From the NCBI GenBank assembly GCA_050084515.1, contig CM114275.1, forward strand, positions 1,364,001 through 1,428,000: a stretch of DNA of 64,000 bases, written 5' to 3'. This document shows positions 36,290 through 49,346 of the stretch, piece by piece. A program made the position numbers and the translations under genes. Each line of letters begins with the position of its first letter. Within the stretch, counting starts at the first letter, position 1. Source of the stretch: Blasia pusilla. Its lineage: Eukaryota > Marchantiophyta > Marchantiopsida > Blasiales. The notes beneath the pieces were generated by a model, which was not told where the DNA came from, ran no database searches, and worked only from the letters and a program-made list of their open reading frames with translations.

Positions 36290-36780
36290 GAAGCCTAGAT
36301 TGATGGTTCCGACTTAGACGTCGAAGGAGTCATAGTAATATGACGTAGGTGGTTTTAGGAGTAGCGTTACTAGGTTTATCTAACCCTATATTGCATCAGG
36401 GTGCGGGGCACTCTGATGCAATATAGGGTCCGAGGGCGCGGCCCCTCGTATGGCAAGACGACGAGAGGATCTAGGGGCGCAGCCCCCGGAAAAAAATTTC
36501 TATTAATAAAAACGAAGAAAAATAGGTAAAATCCCTAGTTTTCCCGAGTAGTCAAATAGTCGGGAGCCGCAGCGGTAGCGCATTCTCGTATGTCGAGTTA
36601 TCTCCATGTTGAGGTTCCATCGAAGCTCTTCTATGAGCGCACGGACGGACTAGGCCACTTTGTATCTCTAAGTTTTGTAAAGATTTCAGTGATTTTGTCA
36701 CTTTTTGTTTTCTCACACGGAAATCAAATGAGCTACATTCTCTACTTGATTAGCCCTACAAATCATAAGATGTAAATTTT
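36290..36780. repeat. GC-rich repeat block with perfect hairpin, possible LTR
   Basis: It contains a 16-bp perfect inverted repeat (CCCTATATTGCATCAG at 36384-36399 with its complement at 36413-36428) and GGGCGCGGCCCC/GGGGCGCAGCCCC phrases, followed by TAGTCGGGAGCCGCAGCGG. The composition and style differ from both sides and resemble an LTR, but no partner copy was found. Confidence 0.35.
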
Positions 36781-37619
36781 CACCTTGAATTTCAAGAACC
36801 ATCATGGGATTTTCATCACAAAAGGAAGCCTTTAATATGCCTTAAGCTAATCTAATCATTATGGCATGTCTACAAAAAATCCAAAGAGACAAAATAATCT
36901 CTAATCCAAGTAAGCTACAAACTAGGTGCTAAATTTCCTGGTGCTAAACTTAGTTTCCACTCTTTGATTCACCATCTTGATGTTCAACTTTTTTATCAAG
37001 GTGGCTACCAAGTTTTCATGCACAAAGATCATAACTTGGGGTTACTCCATACCCATTACTTGCACTCCCAACCTCTCTCCCACTTTGGCATCTAGAAAGT
37101 TGCAATACATTCCTCTATTAGTTAAAACCAAGAAAGAATTTCCTACGATTTCCCTAAGGCTCTTAATCAATCAATTTGCACTCAAACTCATCAATTGGGT
37201 ACCTCTTACTTGGTGAATGTCCTTGAGTTTTGTGATTAATTAAACAAGGTGCATTTTGGTCCACCCTTCCCTGTCACTTCAATTGCAAGGTGGAATTATT
37301 GCCTCAAGGGGCATCTAAAACAATTTCTTAGCTCATAACCTCAAACATAGCCAAACGCAAAATATGATTGACTTTTGGTTCCAAGATTGACTCAAATGGG
37401 TTGGGAGTATGAGAGAGATTCCCTCCCTATAGATAATTTTGGGATTCTTTCGAAAACCTCCTCCTTTCCCCAACATCAAACATGGGCCCTTCATTTTAGC
37501 TCTTAGCACCAAACGATGTTTGCTTCTTCTCAGCCCACGTTTTGCTAATTAATCCCCAAGATGAATTGATGAGTCTCTTGGTAGATTATACCACTCGATC
37601 TTGACTTCCGCTAATAAAA

Positions 37620-38310
37620 TCTTACCTTTGTACCTTGCACAAGGTTTGCAGATCTCATAGCTAGCGCATATCTTGACTTGTGTTGTCTAGCACCTCTTGG
37701 ATGATCTTATAGCCCTTCATGTTTCATGACTAGTCTCATGGAATTTGCGCCCATCTCTCCACTCTAGAGCTACTTCACATTGAATAGGAACCTGACTTTA
37801 GGCTCTTCCACCAATTTTGCCTCATCCTATATCCCTATGAGCATCTTCGCCCCCTTTCTCCTAAGATTATTCTTAAGGCATATGCCTATCTTGGATAGTA
37901 TTAGTTTGCATTGGTGGAGTGATTGAATGAATGGCTTGTTGTCTTTCCTACATGCTAATCTCACCTTCGTACCTTGACCCAAGGTTTGCAGATTAATGGC
38001 TAGTGTCCATCTTGACTTGCGTTGTCTGGCAGCTTATGAATGGTCTTACCACCCTTTGTATTTCATGACTAATCACATAGCATTTACATCCATCTCTCCA
38101 CTCTAGAGTTACTTGACTTTGAATAGGAATAAGACCCAAGGCTCCTTCACCTATCTTGTCTCATCCTATAACCCTATGAGCATCTTTTGCCCCTTTCTCC
38201 AAAGACTAGTCTCAAGGCATTTTCCTATCTTGTATAGTGTTAGTTTTGTGGAGGGATCGGCCTATTATCTTTCCTAGTCTTACCACTAGATATTCTAGAT
38301 CTTACTTTGG
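37620..38310. repeat. Tandem duplication, unit about 349 bp
   Basis: Copy 1 starts near 37620 and copy 2 near 37969. Shared in order: CTTACCTTTGTACCTTG / CTCACCTTCGTACCTTG, AAGGTTTGCAGAT, CATCTTGACTTG.GTTGTCT, CCATCTCTCCACTCTAGAG and CCCTATGAGCATCTT. No coding frame is shared. Confidence 0.85.
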
Positions 38311-38559
38311 CATGTCTCACAAAATTTTATTCCTCTTTAATCCATAATCATGACTTGTTTTCTTGGTCCCTATACGCATGAGCGCCATAAACTTAGCTAT
38401 TCCAACCCTACTTGTGATGTGCAACTAGAGAGTGCAAGGAAAAGAAGGTAATAGAGTATAGTAAGCCTCATTAAAATATCCACCCAAGATGTTGCGACCC
38501 TCATAACTAATACGTACCTACCAATGCAGAATATCAAAACTCTAGTAGGATCATAGTAC

Positions 38560-40499
38560 TTGGATGGAAATGTGTTGAAGTCTCATGATCGAGATATGAG
38601 TTGCAAAAGCAAGACGCAAGCCTTGATGGGAATCTTGGATGATAATGATTATGACCTAGATTGGAACATGATCAAAAAGTCGGTGGAATTTGATAAGAGC
38701 TCAAGTCTTGCAAAAGTTGGACTCCAAGGAGACTACAACCTAGCTCGACTAAGAATTTGGAGATCCTCCATGTTTAAGGTTAAAACAACTTGACCCACAA
38801 TGTGTTTTGGATTCAAAAGATGGCATTGGAAAGCTTTCGAGAAACTAGTTTCAACGCATTAGTGGTTTGAAAGAAATGCATTGTGAGAAGAATATTGCTG
38901 ATAATACCACTAAAACCATCTTTGGGAATCCAAAGAAGGATTTTGTCCAAGTTAGGCAAGACTTGGAGGTTAGGGGCATGTGTCCTCACTTATGGCTTCA
39001 ATCCCATCCTCATAGAGCCACAGTCAAGTTGAAACTGCTGATGAGATCAAGATTTTCTACTCTAGAGTAAGTTCACTAAAAGTGCCTAGTGGTTATGTGG
39101 ATGCCTTACATAAGCACCTTCTACGAAACAAGCTTGGTAGCTTAAAGTCTCATGACCTTCATATTTTCATGCAGAAAAAATTGCCATACTGTTTAAGGGG
39201 TCTCATGAAATTTCCTGTTAGAATGACCATTATGTGCATGTCGCAGGTCTTTCATAGACTTTGTTTGAAAACATGGGATCCTTCTGAGTTGGAGTCTCTA
39301 AAATAAGATGTATCAACCACGCTTTGCCTGGTGGAAATTAATTTTCCTCCTTCTTTCTTTGATGTCATGATTTATGGTTCATTTAGTAGAGGAGCTTGAT
39401 ATATGTGGCCCTGTTGCGAGTCGATGGGCGTATCCAATCGAGAGATATTTGGGTGTCTTGAAAGGTTACTTCTGGTCTAGAGCTAGACCTAAAGCTTGCA
39501 TGGCTGAAGGATATATATATACTTGATGAGGCATTGGGCTTCATTACAGAGTACATGCAAGATTACAAGATTCTACAAAAAATAATGTGGGATGCATCTG
39601 AAGAAGAGGGTGTGATTGGTGAGGTGATGGAAGGAGCTGCCAGTAAGCAACAATTGTCTGGGGAACTGGTGGAAGTAGCACACAAATACGTCTTGGAAAA
39701 CAGTGAATGCTTCACTTCTTGGATGGAGTAAGTATATGATTACAATGATGGACCTCTTTATATCTTGTAATGCACCCTTCTTTTTAGAAGTGCTAGCTAC
39801 CAAAAAGTAAGTTGACCAAATCTTGATTTTATGGTATGCAGAATATATAATATGGAGGGCACGGCCAAGGAAACTTTCTCTGATTGGATATGACCAAAGA
39901 TCAGGAACTATATTTTTGAGGGGAAGGAGGTAGATGATATGGCACTGAAGCTATCAGTACCTCCATCACGGAATTACCTCTCTTACAAAAAAATGAAAGC
40001 CTACGGGAATCATTATAGGGTTGATGATGATACTGAAAGTAATTCTTTTGCTACCTATGACTCATGGATAGCAACTATCTTCTTATCAAAGACTCAAAGT
40101 GATTCAAGAGTGCAAGAAGATACCTATGTGGGGATACTAACTGACATCATGGCATTAGATTATGGTGTGAAAGATCAGCCAGTGGTGTTAATGAGGGGGA
40201 AATGGGTTCAATCTATATGGGGCACTCCTGATCTAACAATGATTATAGATGTGAATAGCTTCCTATTGGCTAACTTCAAGAAGTGCCTTCTAGTAAACAA
40301 TGATCCCTTTGTCTTTCCAAGCCAAGTGGAACAAGTTTTCTTTCTTGAAGTTGCAGAGAAACCATGTTGGAAAATAGTGATACAAAAACCAGTCATGTCT
40401 TTGAGTGTTGTGGAGGGAAGGAGTGATTTGTCAACAAATGATAGTGTGGAACCTTCAACCTTTCAAGCTTCAAAAAACATGGACTTAGAAGTCCCATAG
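38560..40499 (+). pseudogene. CACTA (En/Spm) transposase, TNP2 type with DUF4218 and DUF4216
   Basis: Consecutive plus-strand pieces match the C-terminal two thirds of TNP2 transposases. 38867-39040 has MHCEKNIADN.TKTIFG and GMCPHLWLQSHP. 39082-39306 has GSLKSHDLHIFMQKKLPY (DUF4218). 39340-39560 has FPPSFFDVMI, then a CGP...RW-like segment and FITEYMQDY. 39939-40499 has AYGNHYRVDDD, DYGVKDQPVVLMRGKW and DPFVFPSQVEQVFF (DUF4216). The DDE catalytic portion upstream is largely lost, and frameshifts and stops separate the pieces. It is not functional. Confidence 0.8.
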
Positions 40500-41441
40500 G
40501 TGTCCATGGTTGGGGCAATAACTTGTATAATATCTGAATATGTAATGGCATCCATATATTTGCCCATTGATGGAACACGTGTAGGTTTGCTTGTCGATGG
40601 ATCCTAGATGATGCAATCTTTCAAAGTGTTAGTTCTGATTCTGAACCCTAAAATAGATATTACCATTATATGGCTAGGTTAACTCTTGTTTTGCAATAGG
40701 AGCCTGAACTGTTGTGTTCAGCGACTTGACCATGGAAGACATGGTGTAATTTTCTCTTCTTACACTACCTTTTTAGAGTTGCATTTAGATGAGGATTTGA
40801 GCCCTACATCAAAAATTTTGATGTAATGTTAAATTCGCATTTAGTTTAGATTTTGAACCCTAAATCTCAGGTTACCTTGATGGTTAGAAACCCATTAGAT
40901 TAAGTGAATAGGATCCGAAGCATGAACATACATGTTCAATGACTTGGCCATCGAAGGCATCTTGTAGTTTTCTCTTGCTACACTAGTTTTTGGTTGGAGG
41001 TTTGCTTGTAGTGAACATGATTTCCTGAATTATTGTATTCACCTTTCTTACAAAATTTATGTATTCAGCTTTCTTGCATAAGTTCTGTCTCTCTTTTTTA
41101 CGCACCATCTATTCCCTTGGTCTCTCTATGTATGACCAGATCTTGGGAGATGGGCGGGCCACAAAAGTAGTTCATTATCATAGCTTTGATATTTGGCTTC
41201 CTTATGTGTTGGATGCTTGGCTGCCATTTTACTTCCAAATAAAAGAAAACCATGGACTTAGTATTGGATGTGAATGAATTAGCTTCCAGGGTTTTGACCA
41301 CACCTACAGAATTGCTTAAACATAGATCAGTGAGTGTACCTACAAGTGAGGGTGTAGGTTCATCAGCCACAAGAAAGTATTCAACTCGATAACGGTGCTC
41401 ACAAAGCTCTATGGAGGAGCGTAGCCTTAGAGAATTAAAGA

Positions 41442-44400
41442 TTGTGTAGTGAGGATGACTCATCTGATCCAGAGTTTGACATCCATGGCAAGAACCTTGA
41501 TGGAGAAGATTTTGAACGAGTTCAAACCACAACAATGAAGTCGCCCTATCGGAAGAACAAGCAATCGGCTGAAGGAGATTTCTTTGTGAGTGATCAAGTT
41601 CTTTGTGTTGATGGATCCTTGTAGAATTGTTCTTAAGTTTGCTATTTGAACTAGTGAAGGATATTTCATATATATGGGTAAGCAATAGAATATAGTCAAA
41701 GGAACTAATATGTGGTTGACAGTGTGCAAGTCCAAGGGAAAAGAAAAAGAAACAATAGAAAGGTGTTAAACATGGGATGCAATGGCCTATGCCAGAATAC
41801 CACCTTGGGTATCCAATGCAAAAATGGCCTTCAACAATGTTTGGTGAGGATTGGAGACATTCACCCATTCTAATGTAATTTTTATCTTGAATAGCTTTAT
41901 TGCTGCCCTTGTATTTGTCAAAGGGGATATGTTAACTCTCAAGAAATTCAATATAATAACAAATAGCTAGTTCTAGTACTTTGAATTTTCAGAGTAACTA
42001 CAATACTTTTAGGTCTTGAGATAATTGTTACATTGCAAGTTCTATTCCACATAGTTGGGGTCCTTATGGTGCAAGAGGATCTTTCTATCCACCCCCTCCT
42101 CACCCTCCTCCACCTCAAATATTTGAGTGGCCTTTTGGGGCACAACTTCCTCTTAGTAAGATATCTAAACTTGGTTCCCTAATCTGATCTACATTCCGTT
42201 TTAACATATATTTGTTACCATGTTGCTTTCATTCTTGTTTTTCTAGAGTAGATGGTCCAAACATCCCAACTCTTGACAATGTATGTTTTATGGAATATAG
42301 ACTCGTCCATTGCTCGTATGCGGAGAAAGGAGGAGTATGAAGCTTGGAAGGCAACTACCAAGATTCGAGAGTGTGCAGGTTTGATGCCCACTGTGGAGGT
42401 GACCCCAAATGGTGAGATAGTACATGGGTGTGAAGGCAAGGCAGCGTGGTATGATGATGTTAAGGCATCTGTCCATCGTCACCTTGACCTTAGCATTGTT
42501 GATGTCAGCAAGCAATCTAACCATGACTTGAAGACAATTCGGCGGGAGATAGACTCCCACTATGAGTATAAAGGTGGTGAGCTCAATGAGAAGTTTTTGC
42601 GGACCTCTCTACAATATTTGATGAAGAGGTAAAGGGCTAGATTGAAGAAAGTGTGGAAAGATCAAGGGGTGGATCTGAATGCCTTGCACCCTTGGATGTA
42701 AATCTTAGAACATGGTAGAATTGAAAACGTATTGGTTATCTCCAAAGGATGAGTCTAGGTCTCAACACATGAAGGATAATAGGGCAAAGGTGGAGCACTT
42801 GAATCCATATGGAAGATGTGGACATGCTGGCGAGTGGAACTATATGGTAACTTGGCTTACTTTTGTGTTGAGGTTTACTCTAAATTTCATATCTTTGCTT
42901 TTGCTCTCTCTGCATATGGGCCTAGTGGTTTGAGTCTCTCCATTTATATATTTTAGTGTGTAGAGGAAAGAGTGTGGGACTCGTCCCACACTAGAAGACT
43001 TGTCAGAGTCATTGGGAGCACCTCAAAAACACATCAGAATTACCAATCAATCAACAGAAAGGCATTTTACAAACCTTGCTCTATAGTTTGTATGATTCAT
43101 GACTTAGAAGAATGCTACCTCATTTAATAAGTAGATTTCATTTGAAGTATGGAGATAATTTCTTATAAGAATACAAATCTTTTTGTTTGGCGAAAAGCCT
43201 TTTCTTTGTAAGATAGAGGGTGAAATGTTACAAGAGCTAGAGGGGTATTATATGATGATCAGTAAGTACATTTGATGATGAGGTTTATTTTGTGTTTGTA
43301 TGTAGAGTGAGGTGACAACCTTGACCAATAGAATGACAACTTTGAGAAGAAATTTGAGGACACACAAACTGAAGTAGTAAGTACGAAGACCTCTTTGTGT
43401 CAAATGATGGATATGGTCCAAAATTTGACAAAAGTTGTTGCTAACATCACTAGTGGAGCTAGAAGCAGTAGACATCCTTCTTTCCCACCATCAAAGGGTG
43501 ATCCTCCTCCTACCCCAAGTAAAATTCATCCATCTCAGTCACTTACTTCTCCTAATAGTATATCACAAGTTCCAATTTCTGATTCACCTCCTTTGCCTAA
43601 CGATCTTCCTTCTAGAGTTCAGCAGCAAATACCTGGTACTAGTGCTATTCTTGATAGCATTGACCCTCCTAAGTAGCGATAGAAATCTGCTCTTGATATG
43701 GACATGGCAATAGCCCATAGTCCCAAACTTCAGATGCTTGCATCCACCACTACTGCTGTTGGTAAACAGGTTGCTACCAAGGAGAAGGAAAGCCTCCAAA
43801 TCAAGCAAGTAACAAAGCTAAAATCAAAAAGGAAGTTGTCAACTATACAAGACAGAAAGAAGAAACATGTGGTAAGTATGATGTGTTGGTTTCCAAACAT
43901 TGTACTCATATAGGTGATTGTTGAGATCTATATTGTTGTGGCAATCAAAGGAATCATAATAGATACATGCTTGCAATGATAAGAATTGATAATATGTATA
44001 TTTTCATTGTAGAGGTGCATGGATGGTCTTATGATCTCGAAATATTCATCCAATATTCCTAGCAATGGATGGAGTCTCAAGAAGGTGAGATTATATATTC
44101 CAATTTATGGTTAGGTGGATGCCTACATATGGGAAAGCCTTGAAAAGTATTTAACAAAAAACTTCATTTCTTCTTGCAGTTAGCAATAGGAGATCAAGTT
44201 TTCCTATCTAAAAGCCGGAAGGGATGGGAGCATGTTGGTATTGGAAGGGTGAGTGACATTTTTGGTCGAGACAATTGCCATGATAAACAGATTCCGCTTG
44301 GGCCTGTCAAGATGGATGTAATTGATGTTTATGAAGGTGATGCAGATTTGCCTTTTCCAAATGTAGATGATATGCCAACACAGATACAACTCAAGCATGC

Positions 44401-44464
44401 GGTTGGAAGTTTGATTTTGTGGCCAGAGAAATCAATGAAGAAGATCCTGCCTACATCATTTTAA
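41442..44464 (+). pseudogene. Second gene of the CACTA element (Transposase_24 / TNPA-like)
   Basis: Exon-like pieces are 41442-41624 (acidic; DDSSDPEFDIHG), 42252-42700 (RIYHEYK-like HYEYKGGELNEKFL, then RARLKKVWKDQGVDLN), 42712-42840 (TYWLSPKDESRSQHMKDNRAK, close to the W..YW.s...r..s..NK.NR pattern of Transposase_24 proteins), 43395-43676 (Pro/Ser-rich linker) and 44174-44464 (IPLGPVKMDVIDVYEGDADL...). GT/AG boundaries are visible between several pieces. A stop at 42630 breaks the main frame. It sits directly behind the TNP2 remnant, as expected for one CACTA element. Confidence 0.6.
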
Positions 44465-44954
44465 TATATTTTGGCAAGTTTGTTTATTCTCTCATAGAAA
44501 TTTTAGGAATTTCTACACGTTTAGTCTACTTACCTTGGAGACCCTTCCTACTAGGTTTTAAGACTTTTGTTCATATACCTTGAGCTTTTATAAACTTTGT
44601 AATTGGAATGTGCATTTGTTATTGAATGCCTTTTTTTTTACTTACCATGATGAATTCCAATTCCAGGTTTTCTTGCTGGAGTTTTCCATGAGATTGTGTC
44701 AATTTTGAATGATTCTTTTTTACTGTTGAAAGATGGCATTCATACCCTCATACTCTCAAATCATAATATCTCATACTCTCAAATCATAATGATAATTGGT
44801 TTTGGTATTCCAAACAACTACATTTAGTACCAAACTAGTAATATTTCTCAATTTACAACTACACCCGTGCAATATGCAGAGAGACTTGATGGTTCACTCT
44901 GAGGGTCGACCACAACAGTTGCTACTTATTGTGGCATATTATGTTGGCCTTGAG

Positions 44955-45834
44955 ATTTACTAAAGGGGAACACCGATGCAGAGGATATTCTTGTAGAGGA
45001 TAGTCGTGAGGAGTGCCATGCGATGACGAGCGTGGCTACATCTCTTGGTGAAACTTCTTCAGCTTTGAGGGGGACGAGCATCGATTTGCACAAGAGAGTT
45101 GGAGAGCTCATGAGGCAGGCATGGAGCCGAAGCTATGCTCTAGAGCAAGATGGGACAAAGTTACCACATGCTCTATGAGTGGAAACGTTGACACCCTTGG
45201 ACACCACACCGATTGTGTGCCAGTATCCCAAGGAGGGTGTACGTATACTAGATCTCTTTGGAGGGATTAGTACATTGTTGGTTGTAGAGTTGCACGCCGG
45301 AGTACACGTTCAACAATATTTGTATGTGGAGAGAGATGAGACTGCACATAGAGTCTCATTACATCATGTGTTGAGACTAGTTTAGCAATGTCCTCAGTTA
45401 TTGTAAGTGTTTGCAGTCAAGGGATATAGCATGTATTTTCGGCCGACATTTTGTTCTTGGGGGTGCCTGATTTGGATAGGGTTGGTCCTATACACTTGGT
45501 GGTGGCAAGGCGGCCATGCCAAGGTCATTCTTCGATGGGTCGAGGACTTGGTTTGCAGGACCCAAGGTTGGCCATGTTTTGGGAGATGTTGCGAGTTTTC
45601 CGACATTTGGAGACTACCCAACGATGTTCTCCAGCTTACATTTTGGAGAACATCCCATTGTTAGGTGACACTCAAGCCAAAATGATGGCGAGTGTACATC
45701 AGGTGCGGTCATGGATAGGACCGGCGGTGATGTTGGATGCAACAAGTTTTGGATTGCGCGCACATTATCCACGATTGTGGTGGATGAACCTTTTACTATC
45801 CGAGTTAGTGAGGTGGGCTTATGATGGAGTCTAG
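44955..45834 (+). pseudogene. C5-cytosine DNA methyltransferase domain of the Ty3 element
   Basis: Motif I is RILDLFGGIST (45242-45274). Motif IV is ARRPCQGHSSMGRG, with the catalytic Pro-Cys-Gln at 45514-45522. Motif VI is YILENIPLLGD (Glu-Asn-Ile at 45646-45654), and a motif VIII-like GLRAHYPRLWW follows. The order I-IV-VI-VIII is that of C5-cytosine methyltransferases. The catalytic Cys and the Glu are kept, but TAG 45383-45385, a TAA shortly after and a frameshift near 45440 split the domain. The region from 44955 supplies an acidic/helical linker (VGELMRQAWSRSYALEQDG). DNA methyltransferases captured by Ty3 elements are known from some algae and protists. Whether this is that lineage needs a tree. 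Confidence 0.82.
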
Positions 45835-46089
45835 AGACCATCACTACTTACTGTGGATGCGATCTTGGATCCATGGCAGAAATCTCATGTTGTTACTCGT
45901 GATGATTTACCACCGTTGGTAGTGGCCAATCGGGTGGGTCTGCAAAGGGCAACATTGCCTATGTTGGTGAGTTTTCTATCATCTCATGCTTTTTGTCAGG
46001 GAGGACCAGGCAGGTACACTGGTGGAGCCTAGAGAGTTGGAGTTTGATTTGGGAGCACATGTTGCTGTTCCAGAGGTTGCTAGTTAGCA

Positions 46090-48780
46090 ACCACCATCCT
46101 CCTCATCTCCAAAGGTCACGATAGAGACTTGGGAGCTAATGATTGGTCCTAGGTTGACAAGAGCGGAGAGGAGACAAGTGTTGCACTTCTTATGGAGATT
46201 CAGGGACTGTTTTGCATATAGTATGCACGACTTGGGTACATGAAGGATCCAGGTATTTGGATCGAGTGGATAGTGATACTCCTATCTTCCCGCAACTGTA
46301 CAAGTATTCCGACATGGAGCGAGCCTTGATTCAGAGTAGGAGTTGAGACTTGGCTGACACTGGACCAGTGGAGAGATTGCTTGGAGAGTATGCCTTTGCC
46401 ATAGTTATGCCAGCAAAGAAGGACATGCATGGCTAGTGGATCGATAGGTGGATGTGTGGGGATTAGCGTCCTATCAAGCAGTATACCAAGGCCAATCATT
46501 ATGCTATGCCTACTCTCGAGGAGATCTTTGATGCGGTGGGGGCATGCAAGGATCTTAAATTGTTTGCATCTCCGTGTTGGCTATCATCAATTGCCCATCC
46601 GAGTGGAAGACAAGGAGAAAAAAACATTTTGGGGGATAGATCTTTTTGGGAAGGGTTGTTTGTACTAGTGGCGGTTCTTACCATTTGGGTTAAAGAACGC
46701 CCCTGCGAGTTTTCAGCAAGTTATGGATAGGATTTTGGTTGGTTTGGATTATGCGAGATATTACATCGATGACATTATCGTCTTCAGTGCCACGGTTGAG
46801 GAGTATGAGAGACATGTGGAGGAGGTGTTTCGATGAGTGTAGTAACATGGGTTGAAGTTACATCGAGGCAAGTGCAGGTTCTTCCATGACCAGATCGAGT
46901 ACCTTGGACACACCATTTATCCAGGGGGTATTGGAGTTCAACAAACAAAGGTGAAGGCCATAGCGCGCATTCTCCGCCCTACAGATGTGAGTCGAGTTTG
47001 AGCTTTCATGGGATTAGTGAACTACTACCGAAGGTACGTGAAGGGCTTTAGTGCAATTGCGAAGGCATTGACTTTGTTGACTAGGTTGGACTAGGAGTTT
47101 TTTTGGGGAGATGATCAAGAGCAAGCATTTTAGGAGCTAAAGGACAGGTTGATATCCTCGCCCATTTTGAAGAGACCTATGCATGGTCATCCGTTCTAGT
47201 TACATACGGACTGGAATATGTTGGGGCTAGTAGCGGTGCTCACTTAGAGAGATGATGAGGGGAAGGAGTTTGTTGTGGCATATGCAAGCCACTCAAACAA
47301 CGTTGCGGAGATGAAGTAAAATTTCTATGAGGGGGAGTGCTTAGTTGTAGTGTGGGCAGTGGCCCATTTCAGATGTTATTTGTTTGGGAACCCTTTCACG
47401 CTCATCACTGATCATCAGCCACTCAGATGGTTGATGGAGTCTGACAAGCTTACATGGAACCTTGCCAGATGGTCACTCCTATTGCAAGAGTAGGATTTTT
47501 CAAGTTGTCCATCGCCCAAGACATCTGAACGAGGATGCGGACGGGTTGAGTCGTAACCCATGCACGAGCCAGAGCAATGCGAGTGGAGCGCGGTGGCATG
47601 GTGAGAGTGATGAGGAGATGGTTGGCACGCATTTGCCTATTTGTGTCTGTTGGCTATGTTAGATCAGTAGGAGGCATCCACTCCAAGAGGTAGGTTAGAT
47701 AGTGAGTCCTCAGATCCAGATGCTAGTGAGGAGTCGACAGGGATTGGGGATATCCACGATGATGAGATGGTCTTGGAGTACCTGCGCATTCGTGTCTTAG
47801 CACGCACGGTGGATTCTAGAGAGCCCTACAGCAAGCCAAGAGGTTCAAGTGGGAGGGGATGCATGTGCTTTGAGTTCGGGAGGATGGACAAGTGTGGATG
47901 GTGCCGTATTCTTTGTAGCAAACACAAGTTGTGAGACATGCTCACAAGGAGTTAGGGCATTTTGGAGTCAAGCCTATGTATAGCTTGATTCAGTATTGGT
48001 GGCGTGGTATGCAGACTGATGTTCAACAGTTTGTAGCCAGATGCATTGTATGTGATAGGGTTTGGGCATCGTTCAATGCTCCAACACCACACTTGCATCA
48101 TTTACCAATCATGGGATTAGGATATTGCTGGAGTTTAGACTTTGTAGGGCCTTTATCATTGAAGGGACGCCATAGTTGGTACGTGTTGGTCATGGTGGAG
48201 TAGTTCTCCAAGTGGATTGAGTTGGTAGCATTGCCAGATAGGTTGAGTGAGGGAGCGGCTTATGCATTTCTTGATAGAGTGCTTAGTCAGATCGGCGCAC
48301 CAGTTAGAGGTGTTGATAGATTAGGGTACTAAGTTTAGGGGTGACTTTCAGGCCTTGTGTGATCAGGCATTGATAAATCATTGTACAACTTCTCAAGATG
48401 ATCTGGAGGTAGATGGTTTGGCAGAGAGAGTTGTGCAGATGGTCAAGATAGGATCGCAAGTATGGACTGCGGAGAGGACAATTGGGAGATTGGGACATAC
48501 AATTGCCGTGGTTGGCGATGGGTTACCCTTCACTTGGCAGGCATCCTTGGCATCATTTTCACCGTTTTTCTTGCTCTATGGGAGAGAGCCAGAGTTACCA
48601 TCATCGATTGGACCAGATGTGGTTGAGGTACTTGACCTCGACGATCCAGACATATGGGTACGAGCGTGTTCTCAACGGGTTGATCTCTTTCAAAGAGGCA
48701 TGCCTATGGCATTTGAGAACCTGGCTATTGTTCAGCATCGCGATACTCTGAGATACACAACTACCCGTGGAGGAGTCTAT
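46090..48780 (+). pseudogene. Ty3 reverse transcriptase, RNase H and integrase region
   Basis: Recognisable pieces are HYAMPTLEEIFDAVG, PFGLKNAPASFQQVMDRIL, YYIDDIIVFSATVEEY (catalytic Asp-Asp 46768-46773), KLHRGKCRFF...YLGH and FMGLVNYYRRYVKGF. RNase H shows YASHSNN, EGECLVVVWAV and TLITDHQPLRWLM. The integrase finger has HAHKELGHFG and CIVC, and the core starts SLDFVGPLS. Many in-frame stops occur (for example TGA 46835 and TAG 47100), so it is non-functional. Confidence 0.85.
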
Positions 48781-48846
48781 TGACTAGGGATTTGGCGATT
48801 CCATTCTGGCGATTCTGTCTACCTATAGCAGACAACACCAACGACA

Positions 48847-49165
48847 TTGGATGTGACGGCGGGATGCACTATTCTACAAGTACGAGAGATTTTTCCTTTA
48901 GGAGTCCTTGTTTTAGAGGATCATGATGATACCGGTTGGAAAGATCACGTGCGTAATTGTGCGCCATGTCATCTTCCAAATGTAGATGGAAGGATTGATT
49001 TGAGCTTGGTAGTTGTTCTTGCAAGCTTGAGATGCACATTGTGTGGGAAGCGGAACCACGATGCTAGTTTGTGATGGATTTTTGTGAGGATGGCATATGT
49101 CATGTTTGACGCCGCTTCTTGACTTGGTTCCTTAGGGACGTTGGCTTTACCCTAGAGGTACATAG
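48847..49165 (+). pseudogene. C-terminal PHD-finger-like module of the Ty3 element
   Basis: After the chromodomain position, HVRNCAPCHLPNVDG is followed by LRCTLCGKRNHDASL. A frameshift later come CDGF, GWHMSCLTPLLDLVP and GRWLYPRG. The Cys2-Cys..His-Cys spacing and the GWHMxC signature are those of a PHD finger with one late Cys lost. PHD fingers read histone tails and could guide integration, which is inference. Confidence 0.55.
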
Positions 49166-49335
49166 GTGTGATAGGTAGATACAAGATGACTCTTGATGTT
49201 ATGGATTGCAGAAAAGTGACTAACGATGGGGCGACATATATAGCACCTGACCTCCTGATCTTAGCACCAAAAAGGTGCATAGCATTAAGACTTGTTTTTT
49301 GGCTATCTGGAGTTGGAGGGACCTAACCACCACCT

Positions 49336-49346
49336 AGGGGGGAGAT
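49336..49346 (+). promoter_or_regulatory. Polypurine tract before the 3' LTR
   Basis: AGGGGGGAGAT directly precedes TGGGGTTGTCC, the inferred LTR start. This is the usual plus-strand priming site. Confidence 0.7.
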
